Origin: Enterococcus rotai
Lineage (GTDB): Bacteria; Bacillota; Bacilli; Lactobacillales; Enterococcaceae
Direction: 5' to 3'
Length of the DNA stretch: 64,000 nucleotides
Assembly: GCF_001465345.1 (NCBI RefSeq)
Contig: NZ_CP013655.1
Span: forward strand, 2,560,186-2,624,185
Shown here: positions 1 through 10,606 of the stretch, in pieces
Layout: each line of letters begins with the position of its first letter
Position numbering within the stretch: the first letter of the stretch is position 1
Made by a program: the position numbers and the translations under genes
Notes under the pieces: generated by a model
Seen by the model: only the letters and a program-made list of their open reading frames with translations
Databases searched by the model: none
What the model was told of the DNA's origin: nothing

Positions 1-38
1 ATCAGTATTGATTGAGTATGTACGGGAAGGTGTTAGTT

Positions 39-1196
39 ATGGGAAATGAGATAAAGGTACCGAAAGGCTTTAAATTTTACGGGACACATGTTGGTATAAA
101 GAAAAAAAGAAAAGATTTTGGTTTGATTATTGCAGATAAGGTTTGTCATGCTGCAGCAGTTTTTACCAAAAATACATTTTGCGGTGAGTGTATCCCGATC
201 GGAAAAGAACATGTAAGCAATGCTGAACTACAAGCCGTTGTAGTAACTAGCGGTATTGCTAATGTTGCCACTGGCAAAGTGGGCAGAAAAAATGAATATA
301 GAATCCTGGAGTGCTTAGCCAATAAATTACAGGTCGAAAAGGAAAATATTCTACCTTCTTCGACAGGGTTGATTGGACCACAGTTGCCAATCGATTTAAT
401 TGAAGATTTTTTGAAAACAGAGTCAATCGAGATGAAGGAGAACTATGAAGATTTTGCTCAGGCAATTTTGACAACGGATCAACAGATGAAAGTTCGTAGT
501 CTAAAAGTTGGCGATGCAACGATTTTAGGGATCGTCAAAGGCTCAGGGATGATTGAACCCAATATGGCGACGATGTTAGCCTATGTTTTGACTGATGCCA
601 AAATAGCGAAAGAAGCAATTTATCCTATGCTGAAAACGGCTGTGGATCAATCCTTTAATACAATCAGCATCGATTCAGATACTAGTACTAGTGATACAGT
701 TGCTTTATTGGCTAGCAATCACTATGAAGTGGACCAAACAGCATTTCAAACGGGTCTAAATCAACTCTGTAAGGATTTGGCCCTAGCGGTTGTCAAGGAT
801 GCTGAAGGTGCTACAAAGACAATGTTTGTTACTGTGAAAAATGCTGTAAGTCAGGAGCAAGCGAAAAGCGCTGGAAAGTCGATCATTAATTCACCATTAG
901 TTAAGACAGCACTATTTGGAAATGATCCAAACTGGGGCAGAATTGCAATGGCTCTTGGAAAAACGGAAGGGTTGATTTTTGATCAGAATAAAGTCACTGT
1001 CTATTATGGACAATATCCGATTTTTTCAAATAGTAATGAGGAAAAACAAAATATTAGTCAAATATTAGCGTATATTGAACAAAACGAAGATATTTATTTA
1101 ACAGTTGATTTACATCAAGGAACTGAGCAGTTTGAAGTGATTGGCTGTGATTTAAGCTATGAGTATGTCAAAATAAATAGTGATTATTCGTCTTAA
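39..1196 (+). CDS. argJ: Glutamate N-acetyltransferase / amino-acid N-acetyltransferase ArgJ
   Basis: ArgJ moves acetyl groups from N-acetylornithine to glutamate, closing the cyclic ornithine pathway; bifunctional members also start it from acetyl-CoA. The self-cleavage motif NMATMLA is present, with the predicted nucleophile Thr at about residue 178, after KGSGMIEP. The C-terminal FGNDPNWGRI block is also typical. I chose ATG 39 because GGGAAGG lies 8 nt upstream and the protein then starts just before KVPKGF as in the family; TTG 12 and ATG 18 are in-frame alternatives. The partner genes argCBDF sit 54 kb away. The usual oxyanion-region sequence appears as SGIANVATG, slightly divergent. 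Whether this copy is mono- or bifunctional cannot be told from sequence alone. Confidence 0.93.
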   Translation: MGNEIKVPKGFKFYGTHVGIKKKRKDFGLIIADKVCHAAAVFTKNTFCGECIPIGKEHVSNAELQAVVVTSGIANVATGKVGRKNEYRILECLANKLQVEKENILPSSTGLIGPQLPIDLIEDFLKTESIEMKENYEDFAQAILTTDQQMKVRSLKVGDATILGIVKGSGMIEPNMATMLAYVLTDAKIAKEAIYPMLKTAVDQSFNTISIDSDTSTSDTVALLASNHYEVDQTAFQTGLNQLCKDLALAVVKDAEGATKTMFVTVKNAVSQEQAKSAGKSIINSPLVKTALFGNDPNWGRIAMALGKTEGLIFDQNKVTVYYGQYPIFSNSNEEKQNISQILAYIEQNEDIYLTVDLHQGTEQFEVIGCDLSYEYVKINSDYSS

Positions 1197-1230
1197 CCGA
1201 TGTCTGTTTCAATCGTATAGTCTTATAGCA

Positions 1231-1268
1231 TAAAAGTGGAATGGGAAAATAGCTCATTCCACTTTTAA
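1231..1268 (+). terminator. Terminator after argJ
   Basis: Arms AAAAGTGGAATG and CATTCCACTTTT form a perfect 12-bp stem ending in a T-run, 35 nt after the argJ stop. Confidence 0.85.
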
Positions 1269-1315
1269 TTTGCGAATGTATGTTCTATAATAAGGAATGA
1301 TAGGTGGGGTTGAAT

Positions 1316-3673
1316 ATGCAGAATACGCAAAGAATCGCAGTCCGCAGATTAGTGGAATTTATTTTACGCAGAGGTAGTATTGATGCTAGACACACAAGTG
1401 AACATACAGCATTAGAAGGAGCTAAGATCCATCGTAAGCTTCAGAAAGCTGCCAGTGAGAATTATCAAAAAGAAGTCAAACTGGCGATCGACATAGAATT
1501 AAACCAACAAACGTACATAATTGAAGGCCGGGCCGATGGTATTTTTATAGATGCTGACAATAGAACCGTTATCGATGAAATCAAAACATCAGAGCCAGCA
1601 TTTTCTGAATTACCGGAAGAACAGATTGAGATGTATTGGTATCAAGTGATGTGCTATGGACATATATACTGCCAACAAGAGCATTTAACAGCAATCACTT
1701 TACAGTTGACGTATTATCAAACGACGACGAAAGAAATTACGAGGCAAGAAAAAGACTTTACCAAAGCAGAGTTAAAAGATTTTTTTGACGACCTAACGCA
1801 AAAATATGAACAATGGCTGATTTTTAAAACCAATTGGCGTAAACTACGAAATGACTCACTTCAACAGTTGACTTTTCCTTATGGAGAGTATCGAGCAGGT
1901 CAAAGAGAGCTAGCTGTTGCCGTTTATAAAACGATTTTAAGTGATCAGCGACTCTTCGTTGAGGCGCCAACTGGAACAGGCAAGACAATTTCGACTTTGT
2001 TTCCGACGCTGAAGGCAATTGGAGAAGAACAAGCGGAAAGAGTCTTTTATTTGACCGCTAAAACCATCACTCGTCAAGTGGCCGAAGATGCAGTAGAAGC
2101 GATGAAACAAAAAGAGCTCCAGTTAAAAAGTGTGACATTAACCGCGAAAGATAAAATTTGTTTTTTAACAGAAAGAAATTGTACACCAGAAGCTTGTCCA
2201 TTTGCCAACGGTTATTATGATCGTTTGAATGAAGGCCTATGGGATTTGCTGAATCATGAGAGTCAGTTTACGCGGGATGTGATCGAAGACTATGCACGTA
2301 AACACACGTTATGTCCCTTTGAACTGTCGTTAGATGTCAGTTTATGGTGTGATTTAGTTATTTGCGATTATAATTATTTATTTGATCCTGTTGTCTATTT
2401 AAGGCGTTTCTTTGAAGAGCAATCAGAAGTGAAAGAGAATATTTTTCTAGTGGATGAGGTTCATAATCTAGTCAATCGGTCGCGGGAAATGTATTCAGCC
2501 GTTTTATCAAAAAGTAAGATTTCCGCCTTGAAAGAAACCCTTGATAAAAAACAGAGCAAGCTAATCCGAGTACTTAACAAAGTAGAAAAAGAATTTGACA
2601 AAATAAAACAGGTCTGTGAGGAAGAAGGCAAAGAGTTTATCCATCAAAATGGGCCAATTGATTCTCTAGTTAAAGTCGCGTATTCTTTAGCGGAAAAAAT
2701 CAAAGAGTGGCTTCCAGAAAATCAAGAGCATACGAATGTAGATCAAATCTTGTCTGTTTATTTTGATGTACTGAATTATACTAAAATCAGTGAAGGATAC
2801 GATGATCATTATTGCACCTATGTCAATTGTCAGAAATATGATATTACAGTTAAACAATTTTGTATCGACCCAAGTTATCTTTTGCAGCAAAAACTTGATA
2901 AAGGCAAAGCAAGTATTTTATTTTCGGCCAGTTTGACGCCATTGGATTATTACCAAGAAATACTAGGTGGAAGAGAGGATAGCTTACGTTATCGGATTCC
3001 TAGTCCTTTTCCGAAAGAAAATCAACTATTAGTAATTGAAAACTATATTCAAACAACCTATAAAGAACGTGAAAATAGCTATGAAAAAATCGTTACAAGT
3101 TTGACTAATATGATTCAACAAAAAGCGGGGAATTATTTTGTGTTTTTTCCATCCTATTCCTACATGGATATCATTTATGAATTGTTCCGTCAAAAGAATC
3201 CTCATATTAAGACAAAAATTCAAGCAAGTATGATGAATGAAAGCGAACGAGAAGCCTTTCTAGCTGATTTTGTGATAGATCCTGAAGAAACGTTAGTTGG
3301 TTTTTGTGTCTTAGGAGGTATTTTTTCTGAAGGAATTGATCTAAAAGGGAACCGCTTGATCGGAACTGCGATTGTTGGAGTCGGCCTGCCACAGATCAAT
3401 CATGAGCAGGAATTGATCAAAGGCTACTATGATCAGGAAAAGAACCAGGGATTTCAATTTGCTTACCAAATTCCTGGGATGAACAAAGTCTTACAAGCTG
3501 CAGGTCGAGTGATTAGAGATACCGCTGACCAAGGGATCGTTTTGCTTTTGGATCAACGTTTTTCAACCGCGGCTGTTCAGCGTTTTTTTCCGCCACATTG
3601 GAATCAGGTGCAGACCTCCTTTTCAACGGAACGAACAAAGCAACTGTTACAACAATTTTGGCAATCGAATTGA
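1316..3673 (+). CDS. XPD/DinG-like Fe-S helicase with N-terminal PD-(D/E)XK nuclease domain
   Basis: Predicted DNA helicase-nuclease. Residues 1-180 carry a Cas4/RecB-like PD-(D/E)XK pattern: GRADG (Asp 74), DEIKTS (Glu 88, Lys 90), then a Gln near 109 in QVMCYG. Residues 200-780 form a superfamily 2 helicase of the Rad3/XPD/DinG class: Walker A APTGTGKT at 217-224, DEVH at 380-383, and a C-terminal AAGRVIRD motif VI. Cys 282, 289, 294 and 333 sit where the XPD Fe-S cluster is bound. Start ATG 1316 follows AGGTGGGG; an upstream GTG at 1304 overlaps that Shine-Dalgarno. The gene stands alone between two terminators. A repair role is inferred from the family; substrate and polarity are unknown. 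Confidence 0.88.
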   Translation: MQNTQRIAVRRLVEFILRRGSIDARHTSEHTALEGAKIHRKLQKAASENYQKEVKLAIDIELNQQTYIIEGRADGIFIDADNRTVIDEIKTSEPAFSELPEEQIEMYWYQVMCYGHIYCQQEHLTAITLQLTYYQTTTKEITRQEKDFTKAELKDFFDDLTQKYEQWLIFKTNWRKLRNDSLQQLTFPYGEYRAGQRELAVAVYKTILSDQRLFVEAPTGTGKTISTLFPTLKAIGEEQAERVFYLTAKTITRQVAEDAVEAMKQKELQLKSVTLTAKDKICFLTERNCTPEACPFANGYYDRLNEGLWDLLNHESQFTRDVIEDYARKHTLCPFELSLDVSLWCDLVICDYNYLFDPVVYLRRFFEEQSEVKENIFLVDEVHNLVNRSREMYSAVLSKSKISALKETLDKKQSKLIRVLNKVEKEFDKIKQVCEEEGKEFIHQNGPIDSLVKVAYSLAEKIKEWLPENQEHTNVDQILSVYFDVLNYTKISEGYDDHYCTYVNCQKYDITVKQFCIDPSYLLQQKLDKGKASILFSASLTPLDYYQEILGGREDSLRYRIPSPFPKENQLLVIENYIQTTYKERENSYEKIVTSLTNMIQQKAGNYFVFFPSYSYMDIIYELFRQKNPHIKTKIQASMMNESEREAFLADFVIDPEETLVGFCVLGGIFSEGIDLKGNRLIGTAIVGVGLPQINHEQELIKGYYDQEKNQGFQFAYQIPGMNKVLQAAGRVIRDTADQGIVLLLDQRFSTAAVQRFFPPHWNQVQTSFSTERTKQLLQQFWQSN

Positions 3674-3744
3674 ACAGATGATGATAGGAAAAAATAGCTC
3701 TTACTGGTATACTAGAACAAGTATTGAACTGTAAATAGTATGAT

Positions 3745-3782
3745 TAAAAAAAGCCGAAGTGTTGATTGTCGGCTCTTTTTTG
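3745..3782 (+). terminator. Terminator after helicase gene
   Basis: Stem AGCCGA/TCGGCT with an A-run before it and TTTTTT after, between the helicase and asparaginase genes; it could work in both directions. Confidence 0.8.
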
Positions 3783-3817
3783 AGCGGAAATAAGAAAACA
3801 TGATAGGGAGACGAAAA

Positions 3818-4783
3818 ATGAAAACAATCCTAGTAATACATACAGGTGGCACGATTTCGATGTCAAAAGAAGCAGATGGAAATGTGACAACAAACAGCAT
3901 GAATCCATTGCTTGACCAAGAAGAATTATTAGCTGGAAAAGTAAATTTAGTCGTTGAACCGATCTTCAACATTCCTTCTCCTCACATGACATTAGAACGA
4001 ATGTTAGAGTTAAAGCAACGAATTCAAAAAGCATATACTGAAAATATTGATGGTGTGGTAATCACTCATGGAACAGATACATTGGAAGAGACTGCCTACT
4101 TTTTAGATATTACGTTGGAAAATAAAATTCCCATTGTTTTAACAGGTGCGATGCGTTCAAGCAATGAAATTGGCACAGATGGTTTGTATAACTTTATTAG
4201 CGCTGTTTGGACAGCGTGTTCCGATGAGTCATACGGTAAAGGCGTGCTCGTTGTGATGAATGATGAAATCCATACGGCTCGTTATGTAACGAAAACCCAT
4301 ACGACCAATGTTGCGACATTTCGGACGCCGACTTTTGGTCCAATCGGTATGATTGCCAAAGAACGAACGTTTTTTGCAAGTGAAGTGCGTCGACAAGAAG
4401 TGTGTGATATTCAAAAAGTATCGGGTGAAGTTTATGTGATCAAAGCATACGCTGGTATGGATGGCAGTTTATTTGACTTGGTAGACAATGACCAAACGGA
4501 TGGTATTGTGATCGAAGCGTTAGGAGCTGGCAATCTTCCACCAGAAACATTACCAGCACTAGAAAGATTGCTAGCAAGAAAAATTCCGATTGTTTTAGTT
4601 TCACGCTGTTCCAATGGAATCGCTGAAGATCTTTATGATTATGAAGGCGGCGGTGTTAACTTAAAGAAAATGGGGATTGTTTTTTCTAGAGGATTAAATG
4701 GACCCAAAGCTCGGATTCGTTTGATTGTTGGCTTAAACAGTGGGAAAGATCTGCACGAGTTATTTGATTTTTTAAGCGAATAA
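3818..4783 (+). CDS. ansA: Type I L-asparaginase
   Basis: Hydrolyses asparagine to aspartate and ammonia. Both catalytic signatures are visible: HTGGTIS (Thr 12) at the N terminus and THGTDTLEE (Thr 86, Asp 87). At 321 aa and with no signal peptide it fits the cytoplasmic type I (AnsA) group. Start ATG 3818 has AGGGAG 7 nt upstream; the longer ATG 3800 has no good Shine-Dalgarno. It is monocistronic, between a terminator on each side. Confidence 0.93.
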   Translation: MKTILVIHTGGTISMSKEADGNVTTNSMNPLLDQEELLAGKVNLVVEPIFNIPSPHMTLERMLELKQRIQKAYTENIDGVVITHGTDTLEETAYFLDITLENKIPIVLTGAMRSSNEIGTDGLYNFISAVWTACSDESYGKGVLVVMNDEIHTARYVTKTHTTNVATFRTPTFGPIGMIAKERTFFASEVRRQEVCDIQKVSGEVYVIKAYAGMDGSLFDLVDNDQTDGIVIEALGAGNLPPETLPALERLLARKIPIVLVSRCSNGIAEDLYDYEGGGVNLKKMGIVFSRGLNGPKARIRLIVGLNSGKDLHELFDFLSE

Positions 4784-4791
4784 ACTAAATC

Positions 4792-4844
4792 AAAAGAGTA
4801 TAACGAACTGGGAAGAGAATCGCTTCAGCTCGTTATACTCTTTA
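4792..4844. terminator. Bidirectional terminator between ansA and yajQ
   Basis: AAAGAGTATAACGA pairs with TCGTTATACTCTTT, a perfect 14-bp stem with A- and T-tracts on its ends, between two convergent genes. Confidence 0.88.
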
Positions 4845-4846
4845 CA

Positions 4847-5341
4847 TTAACGGAAATTGGTAAATTGTAGTTCTACTGGTAAATCTAGATTTCTAAGTAA
4901 AGTAATTACTTTTTGTAAATCATCACGGCTTTTTCCAGTGACTCTGATTTGATCTTCTTGGATTTGTGATTTCACTTTGATACCTGAATTTTTGATCGCC
5001 ACATTGATTTTTTTTGCGTTATCTTTATCGATTCCACTGATCAAATCACCATATTGACGTGCAGAACCACCAAGAGCTTTTTCGCTTGTCGAGAAGTGAA
5101 TGTTTTTGATCGGAACGGCTCTTTTGACTAATTTGCTGAATAAGACATCTTTTACTTGTTCTATTTTATAGTCATCTTCTGCAACCACTACTAATTTATT
5201 GTTTTCTAACTTGATATCTGCGATCGAACCTTTAAAGTCAAATCGGTTTTTGATCTCTTTTAGTGCGATCTGGATCGAGTTTTTGACTTCTTCCATGTTC
5301 ATTTCAGATGTTACATCAAAGCTTGCTTCTTTTGCTGCCAT
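4847..5341 (-). CDS. yajQ: YajQ-family nucleotide-binding protein (UPF0234)
   Basis: Small soluble protein of 164 aa with the family opening ASFDVTSEMNMEEVKN and the FDFKGS block near residue 37. YajQ proteins have two ferredoxin-like domains and bind nucleotides; in some Gram-negatives they sense cyclic di-GMP, but no such role should be assumed here. The start at 5341 is preceded on the minus strand by GAGAGGAG; a longer frame from 5359 would bury that site. Single gene, convergent with ansA. Confidence 0.9.
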   Translation of the reverse strand: MAAKEASFDVTSEMNMEEVKNSIQIALKEIKNRFDFKGSIADIKLENNKLVVVAEDDYKIEQVKDVLFSKLVKRAVPIKNIHFSTSEKALGGSARQYGDLISGIDKDNAKKINVAIKNSGIKVKSQIQEDQIRVTGKSRDDLQKVITLLRNLDLPVELQFTNFR

Positions 5342-5373
5342 ATGCAAAACTCCTCTCATTATTTCTTACTTTT

Positions 5374-5401
5374 ATAGTACCATTAAATAGGTAAGAAACA
5401 A
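5374..5401 (-). promoter_or_regulatory. Possible yajQ promoter
   Basis: On the minus strand TTGTTT, 16 nt, then TACTAT lies 33 nt before the yajQ start. The rest of 5402-5613 shows no gene or clear dyad. Confidence 0.45.
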
Positions 5402-5613
5402 GTCTAAATCATCGTTTGATGTAAAAACAGCGTAAGAAACAAAAATTGATCAAAATAGCAATGAAAAAGAATAAAATAATCCTCATTTTCTGCTTTTTTT
5501 CTTTTCTTTTTTTGAGTGAACTGTTATCCTAATTCGAGGGATTTTATGTTAGTAAGTAAAGTATAGGAGCTGGAAAGAGTATTTTAGCTTTTCAGAAGAT
5601 GGGGAGGTTCTGA

Positions 5614-6549
5614 ATGAGTAAATGGGTTATCACCTATAAACGAAGTGAGACATTGAAAAAGTTTGCTGTGATTTTTGTTACCGGGATTTTAGTAGCAATC
5701 AGTTTGAACTTTTTTTTAATTCCGGCAAAAGTCTTTTCTGCTGGAATGAATGGGGTTGCACAAATTATCGCAACACTGTTGCATACGCATCTAGGGATCA
5801 CGATCGATACTGGTCTTTTTATTTTGTTATTAAATATTCCAATTTTTATTTTAGGATTTATGAAATTAGGCAAAGAATCAACGATTTACAGTTTTTTAAA
5901 TGTAGCATGGGTTTCCTTAACGACTATCTTGATTCCCATCGAAGTGATAACCACAAATCCACTGATGAATGCGATCGCTGGTGGTGTCTTGATTGGTATC
6001 GGGGCAGGACTGTCGCTTAAAATGGGCTTTACAACAGGCGGGATGGATGTAATTTCACTTGTTCTATCCAAAACAACGGGTAAGACAGTAGGCAATTATA
6101 TGTTTATGCTGAATGGAATCATTGTTGCGATTGCAGGTTTTGTATTTGACTGGGAAAGTGCGTTGTACACGATTATTTCGATTTATTGTATGACTCAAGT
6201 AGTTGATACGATCCATACTAGTCATCAAAAAATCACAGCGATGATCGTGACTGTTCAACCAGAAGTTGTGACACAAGCGATTTCAAAACAGATGATTCGA
6301 GGAATGACATTGTTGCCATCTATGGGTGGCTATTCTGGTGTTGAAGGGCGAATGATCATGATGGTCATCACACGTTACGAGTTATATGATCTAGAACAAA
6401 TTGTTTATGAAGTAGATGAAAATGCCTTTATGAATATTATTCCTACACATTCTGTCTTGGGACGCTTTGCAAATGAAGATGAGCAGCGGATTTTTAAAAG
6501 CACAGGCAGTTTTCCAGAAATGAAGAAACATAAGATGAAACAGAAATAG
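5614..6549 (+). CDS. YitT-family (DUF161/DUF2179) membrane protein
   Basis: Integral membrane protein of 311 aa. Five to six hydrophobic segments occupy roughly residues 15-205 (conserved FLIPAKVFSAGMNGVAQI near 28 and a GGVLIGIGAG block), followed by a soluble C-terminal DUF2179 domain (about 215-290) with a TLLPSMGGYSG motif. Molecular function of the family is not established. Start ATG 5614 has GGGGAGG upstream. A terminator follows, so it appears monocistronic. Confidence 0.88.
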   Translation: MSKWVITYKRSETLKKFAVIFVTGILVAISLNFFLIPAKVFSAGMNGVAQIIATLLHTHLGITIDTGLFILLLNIPIFILGFMKLGKESTIYSFLNVAWVSLTTILIPIEVITTNPLMNAIAGGVLIGIGAGLSLKMGFTTGGMDVISLVLSKTTGKTVGNYMFMLNGIIVAIAGFVFDWESALYTIISIYCMTQVVDTIHTSHQKITAMIVTVQPEVVTQAISKQMIRGMTLLPSMGGYSGVEGRMIMMVITRYELYDLEQIVYEVDENAFMNIIPTHSVLGRFANEDEQRIFKSTGSFPEMKKHKMKQK

Positions 6550-6558
6550 AATAATCAA

Positions 6559-6608
6559 GCAAAATCACTGACAGTCTAAATTCGATTAGAGTGTTTGGTG
6601 ATTTTTTG
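6559..6608 (+). terminator. Terminator after YitT gene
   Basis: AAAATCAC ... GTGATTTTTT, with inner arms TCTAA/TTAGA, ends in a T-run. Confidence 0.7.
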
Positions 6609-6691
6609 TGTTGAAAAAACGTGGTAAATTTCCCAAACATTGACACTTTTTCTCTGGTTATAAACTGACTTCCCTGAAATGCTTCAATCTA

Positions 6692-6720
6692 TTGATAGCG
6701 CATTCATCAGATGGTATAAA
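6692..6720 (+). promoter_or_regulatory. Promoter of the alpha-glucoside PTS operon
   Basis: TTGATA, exactly 17 nt, then TATAAA, 40 nt before the PTS start. A second TTGACA at 6640 has no well-spaced -10. Confidence 0.75.
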
Positions 6721-6760
6721 TAACCTGTAAACAACTAAATAGAAAGAAGGTGTTTCACTA

Positions 6761-8377
6761 GTGATGGAAAAAGTGCAGCGGTTTGGAGGAGCCATGTTTA
6801 CCCCAGTGTTACTATTTTCATTTTCAGGAATTATGGTAGCGCTTGCGATTATCTTTAAAAATCCGATGATCGTTGGGAGTATTGCCAATGAAGGAACAGT
6901 TTGGTATGGGATTTGGTCTGTTTTGGAAAGTGGGGCCTGGACAGTCTTTAATCAAATGGAATTATTATTTGTGATCGGGTTGCCAATTGGCTTAGCTAAA
7001 AAAGCGAATGCTCGAGCGGCAATGGAAGCTTTTGTCATCTATCTGACCTGTAATTATTTTATCAGCAGTATGTTGGAGTATTTTGGTTCATTCTTTGGTG
7101 TTGACTTTACCCAAGAAGTTGGCGGTGATAGTGGCATGAAGTTGATTGCAGGCATCAAAACATTGGATACAGGAATTATTGGGGCAATTTTTATTTCAGC
7201 AATCGTGGTTTGGTTGCATAATCGCTATTTTGACACAAAATTACCAGATTTTTTAGGGATTTTCCAAGGATCTTCTTTGATCGCAATTTTAGGCTTTTTC
7301 GCCATGTTGCCTATAGCCTTTTTAATTTGTCTGATTTGGCCGAAAATTCAAATGGGTATTGGTTCAATGCAAACATTTTTAGCAAGTGCTGGTACTTTTG
7401 GTGTTTGGTTGTATACGTTTTTAGAAAGAATTTTGATTCCTACAGGGTTACATCATTTTATCTATACACCGTTCGTCTTTGGACCAGCAGTGGTTGAAAA
7501 TGGGATCACGAAATATTGGATGGCCCATTTAAATGAATATGCGCAAACAACAACACCAATCAAACAGCTATTCCCACAAGGTGGTTTTGCTTTACATGGC
7601 AACTCAAAAATCTTTGCCTCACCTGGGATTGCGGCAGCATTTTATTTCACAGCTAAACCTGATAAACGGAAAAAAGTCTTAGCGATTTTAATTCCGGTTA
7701 CCTTAACAGCTGTTTTAGCGGGAATCACGGAACCGTTAGAGTTTACCTTCCTATTTGTAGCGCCACCATTGTTTGTGCTACATGCGGTGTTAGCAGCAAC
7801 AATGGCTGCGACGATGTATTTCTTTGGTGTTGTAGGTGATATGGGTGGTGGTTTCATCGACTTATTGGCAAAAAATTGGATTCCACTATTTGCGAATCAC
7901 AAAGGGATGATTTTCACTCAGCTACTGATTGGCTTGTCCTTTACACTGATTTATTTCGTTGTCTTTCGGGCATTGATCTTGAAGTTTAATTTTGCCACAC
8001 CAGGAAGAGAAGCAGAAGATCAAGAAGTGAAACTATATAGTAAGAAAGAGTACAAAGAAGCGAAAAAAACAGGTGCTCTAGGTGACATGTCCATTGCTGG
8101 CACGAATCAATATACAGAACAAGCTGCTGTTTATTTAGAGGCGTTTGGTGGGAGTGATAATATCGAAAAAGTGAATAATTGTGCTACCCGTTTGAGGATT
8201 ACAGTAAAAGACGCAGGGATCGTTTTACCCGATGGTGCCTTTAAAGAAGGTGGAGCCCATGGAGTGGTTCGTAATGGTACGGCTTTTCAAGTCATTGTCG
8301 GCTTAGATGTTCCTCAGGTGAGAGAGCAATTTGAAAATTTATTAGCATTAGGCAATCAAAACAAACTAAATGAATAG
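6761..8377 (+). CDS. PTS alpha-glucoside (maltose-type) transporter EIICB
   Basis: Phosphotransferase permease that imports and phosphorylates an alpha-glucoside. The EIIC domain covers about residues 1-420 with many membrane helices and the LHHFIYTPF and PLEFTFLF motifs. A C-terminal EIIB domain (about 450-535) has the phospho-Cys in NCATRLR (Cys 474). No EIIA is fused or adjacent, so phosphate must come from an EIIA elsewhere, usually EIIA-Glc. The gene downstream is a 6-phospho-alpha-glucosidase of the CDMP type, so maltose or a related disaccharide is the likely substrate. GTG 6761 sits 10 nt after AGAAGG; ATG 6764 is one codon later. It resembles GlvC/MalP-type proteins. Confidence 0.9.
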   Translation: MMEKVQRFGGAMFTPVLLFSFSGIMVALAIIFKNPMIVGSIANEGTVWYGIWSVLESGAWTVFNQMELLFVIGLPIGLAKKANARAAMEAFVIYLTCNYFISSMLEYFGSFFGVDFTQEVGGDSGMKLIAGIKTLDTGIIGAIFISAIVVWLHNRYFDTKLPDFLGIFQGSSLIAILGFFAMLPIAFLICLIWPKIQMGIGSMQTFLASAGTFGVWLYTFLERILIPTGLHHFIYTPFVFGPAVVENGITKYWMAHLNEYAQTTTPIKQLFPQGGFALHGNSKIFASPGIAAAFYFTAKPDKRKKVLAILIPVTLTAVLAGITEPLEFTFLFVAPPLFVLHAVLAATMAATMYFFGVVGDMGGGFIDLLAKNWIPLFANHKGMIFTQLLIGLSFTLIYFVVFRALILKFNFATPGREAEDQEVKLYSKKEYKEAKKTGALGDMSIAGTNQYTEQAAVYLEAFGGSDNIEKVNNCATRLRITVKDAGIVLPDGAFKEGGAHGVVRNGTAFQVIVGLDVPQVREQFENLLALGNQNKLNE

Positions 8378-8395
8378 AATGAAGGAGCTGGATAA

Positions 8396-9730
<1,335 letters not shown>

Positions 9731-9737
9731 CAATCGA

Positions 9738-9803
9738 TTAGTATCGTTTTCCTTAGAAAATTCCCTTAGTATCGTTTTGTTTTTTCATCCTTTATACTAA
9801 GGG
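9738..9803. promoter_or_regulatory. Inverted and direct repeats before the RpiR gene
   Basis: CCCTTAGTAT (9763-9772) and ATACTAAGGG (9794-9803) are perfect inverted 10-mers separated by 21 nt. TTAGTATCGTTTT occurs twice, at 9738 and 9766, 28 nt apart. The dyad is a likely operator for the adjacent RpiR regulator; the wide T-rich loop makes a terminator less likely. Confidence 0.6.
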
Positions 9804-9832
9804 AAGAGAACTAAGGAAAAGAGGGATCAGGT

Positions 9833-10606
9833 ATGAATTTAGAAACATTGATGCAAAAACATCAAAAAAGTTTAAGTGAGCTAGATTGGGCTATTTTAGG
9901 GTATATTTTAGAAAATGAGCAACAGGTTATGCAGCTTAGTATTGTTGAATTAGGAGAAAAAGTCCACAGTTCCAAATCATCTATTTTACGTTTGACTAAA
10001 AAATTAGGTTTTTCTGGTTATTCAGAGTTTAAGTACTTTATGCGGCAATCGAAACAAAACAACATTGGGACGACAGACACGGATTTGATCGATTTGCAGA
10101 CCAAAGATATCGAAAATACAGTTAAACTAGCACAACAGACAGATTTTACTTCTTTGAGCAAAGCAATTCAACAAGCAAACACTGTCTATTGCTATGCAAC
10201 GGGTTACTCCCAACGAAAAGTGGTCGAAGAATTTTCTAAGATGCTGATGATTTGTGACAAACGTTCGATCATTATTCCTGTTAAAACCGAACTTGATATT
10301 AGTATGTCAATGATTACGAAAGAAGATATTGTTTTGTTTGTATCGTTAAGTGGGGAAACAGATGACGTCAAAGAGAATATTCTTTCATTAAATGCGAGAA
10401 ACATTCCAATAGCGGCAATCACAGCTTTTTCCCATAATTTTTTTGCCGAACACGCTCAATATGCCTATTTTTATTACTCAACTCCCTTTACTGTTTCTGG
10501 AAAAGAGCATATTGCCCAGTCCTTAGTTGGTTTAAGTGTGTTGGTTGATTTGATTTATAGAAAATATGTGACATTTTTGAATAAACAATTTGAGGAGGAA
10601 ACCTGA
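9833..10606 (+). CDS. RpiR-family transcriptional regulator (HTH plus SIS)
   Basis: Sugar-phosphate-responsive regulator, 257 aa. Residues 1-75 form the RpiR helix-turn-helix (SIVELGEKVHSSKSSILRL), and residues 110-240 form a SIS sugar-phosphate isomerase fold (FVSLSGETDDVKENI). It lies directly behind the maltose-type PTS and phosphoglucosidase, so it probably controls them in response to the phosphorylated sugar. A perfect inverted repeat in its own upstream region suggests autoregulation. Activator or repressor action cannot be read. Confidence 0.9.
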   Translation: MNLETLMQKHQKSLSELDWAILGYILENEQQVMQLSIVELGEKVHSSKSSILRLTKKLGFSGYSEFKYFMRQSKQNNIGTTDTDLIDLQTKDIENTVKLAQQTDFTSLSKAIQQANTVYCYATGYSQRKVVEEFSKMLMICDKRSIIIPVKTELDISMSMITKEDIVLFVSLSGETDDVKENILSLNARNIPIAAITAFSHNFFAEHAQYAYFYYSTPFTVSGKEHIAQSLVGLSVLVDLIYRKYVTFLNKQFEEET

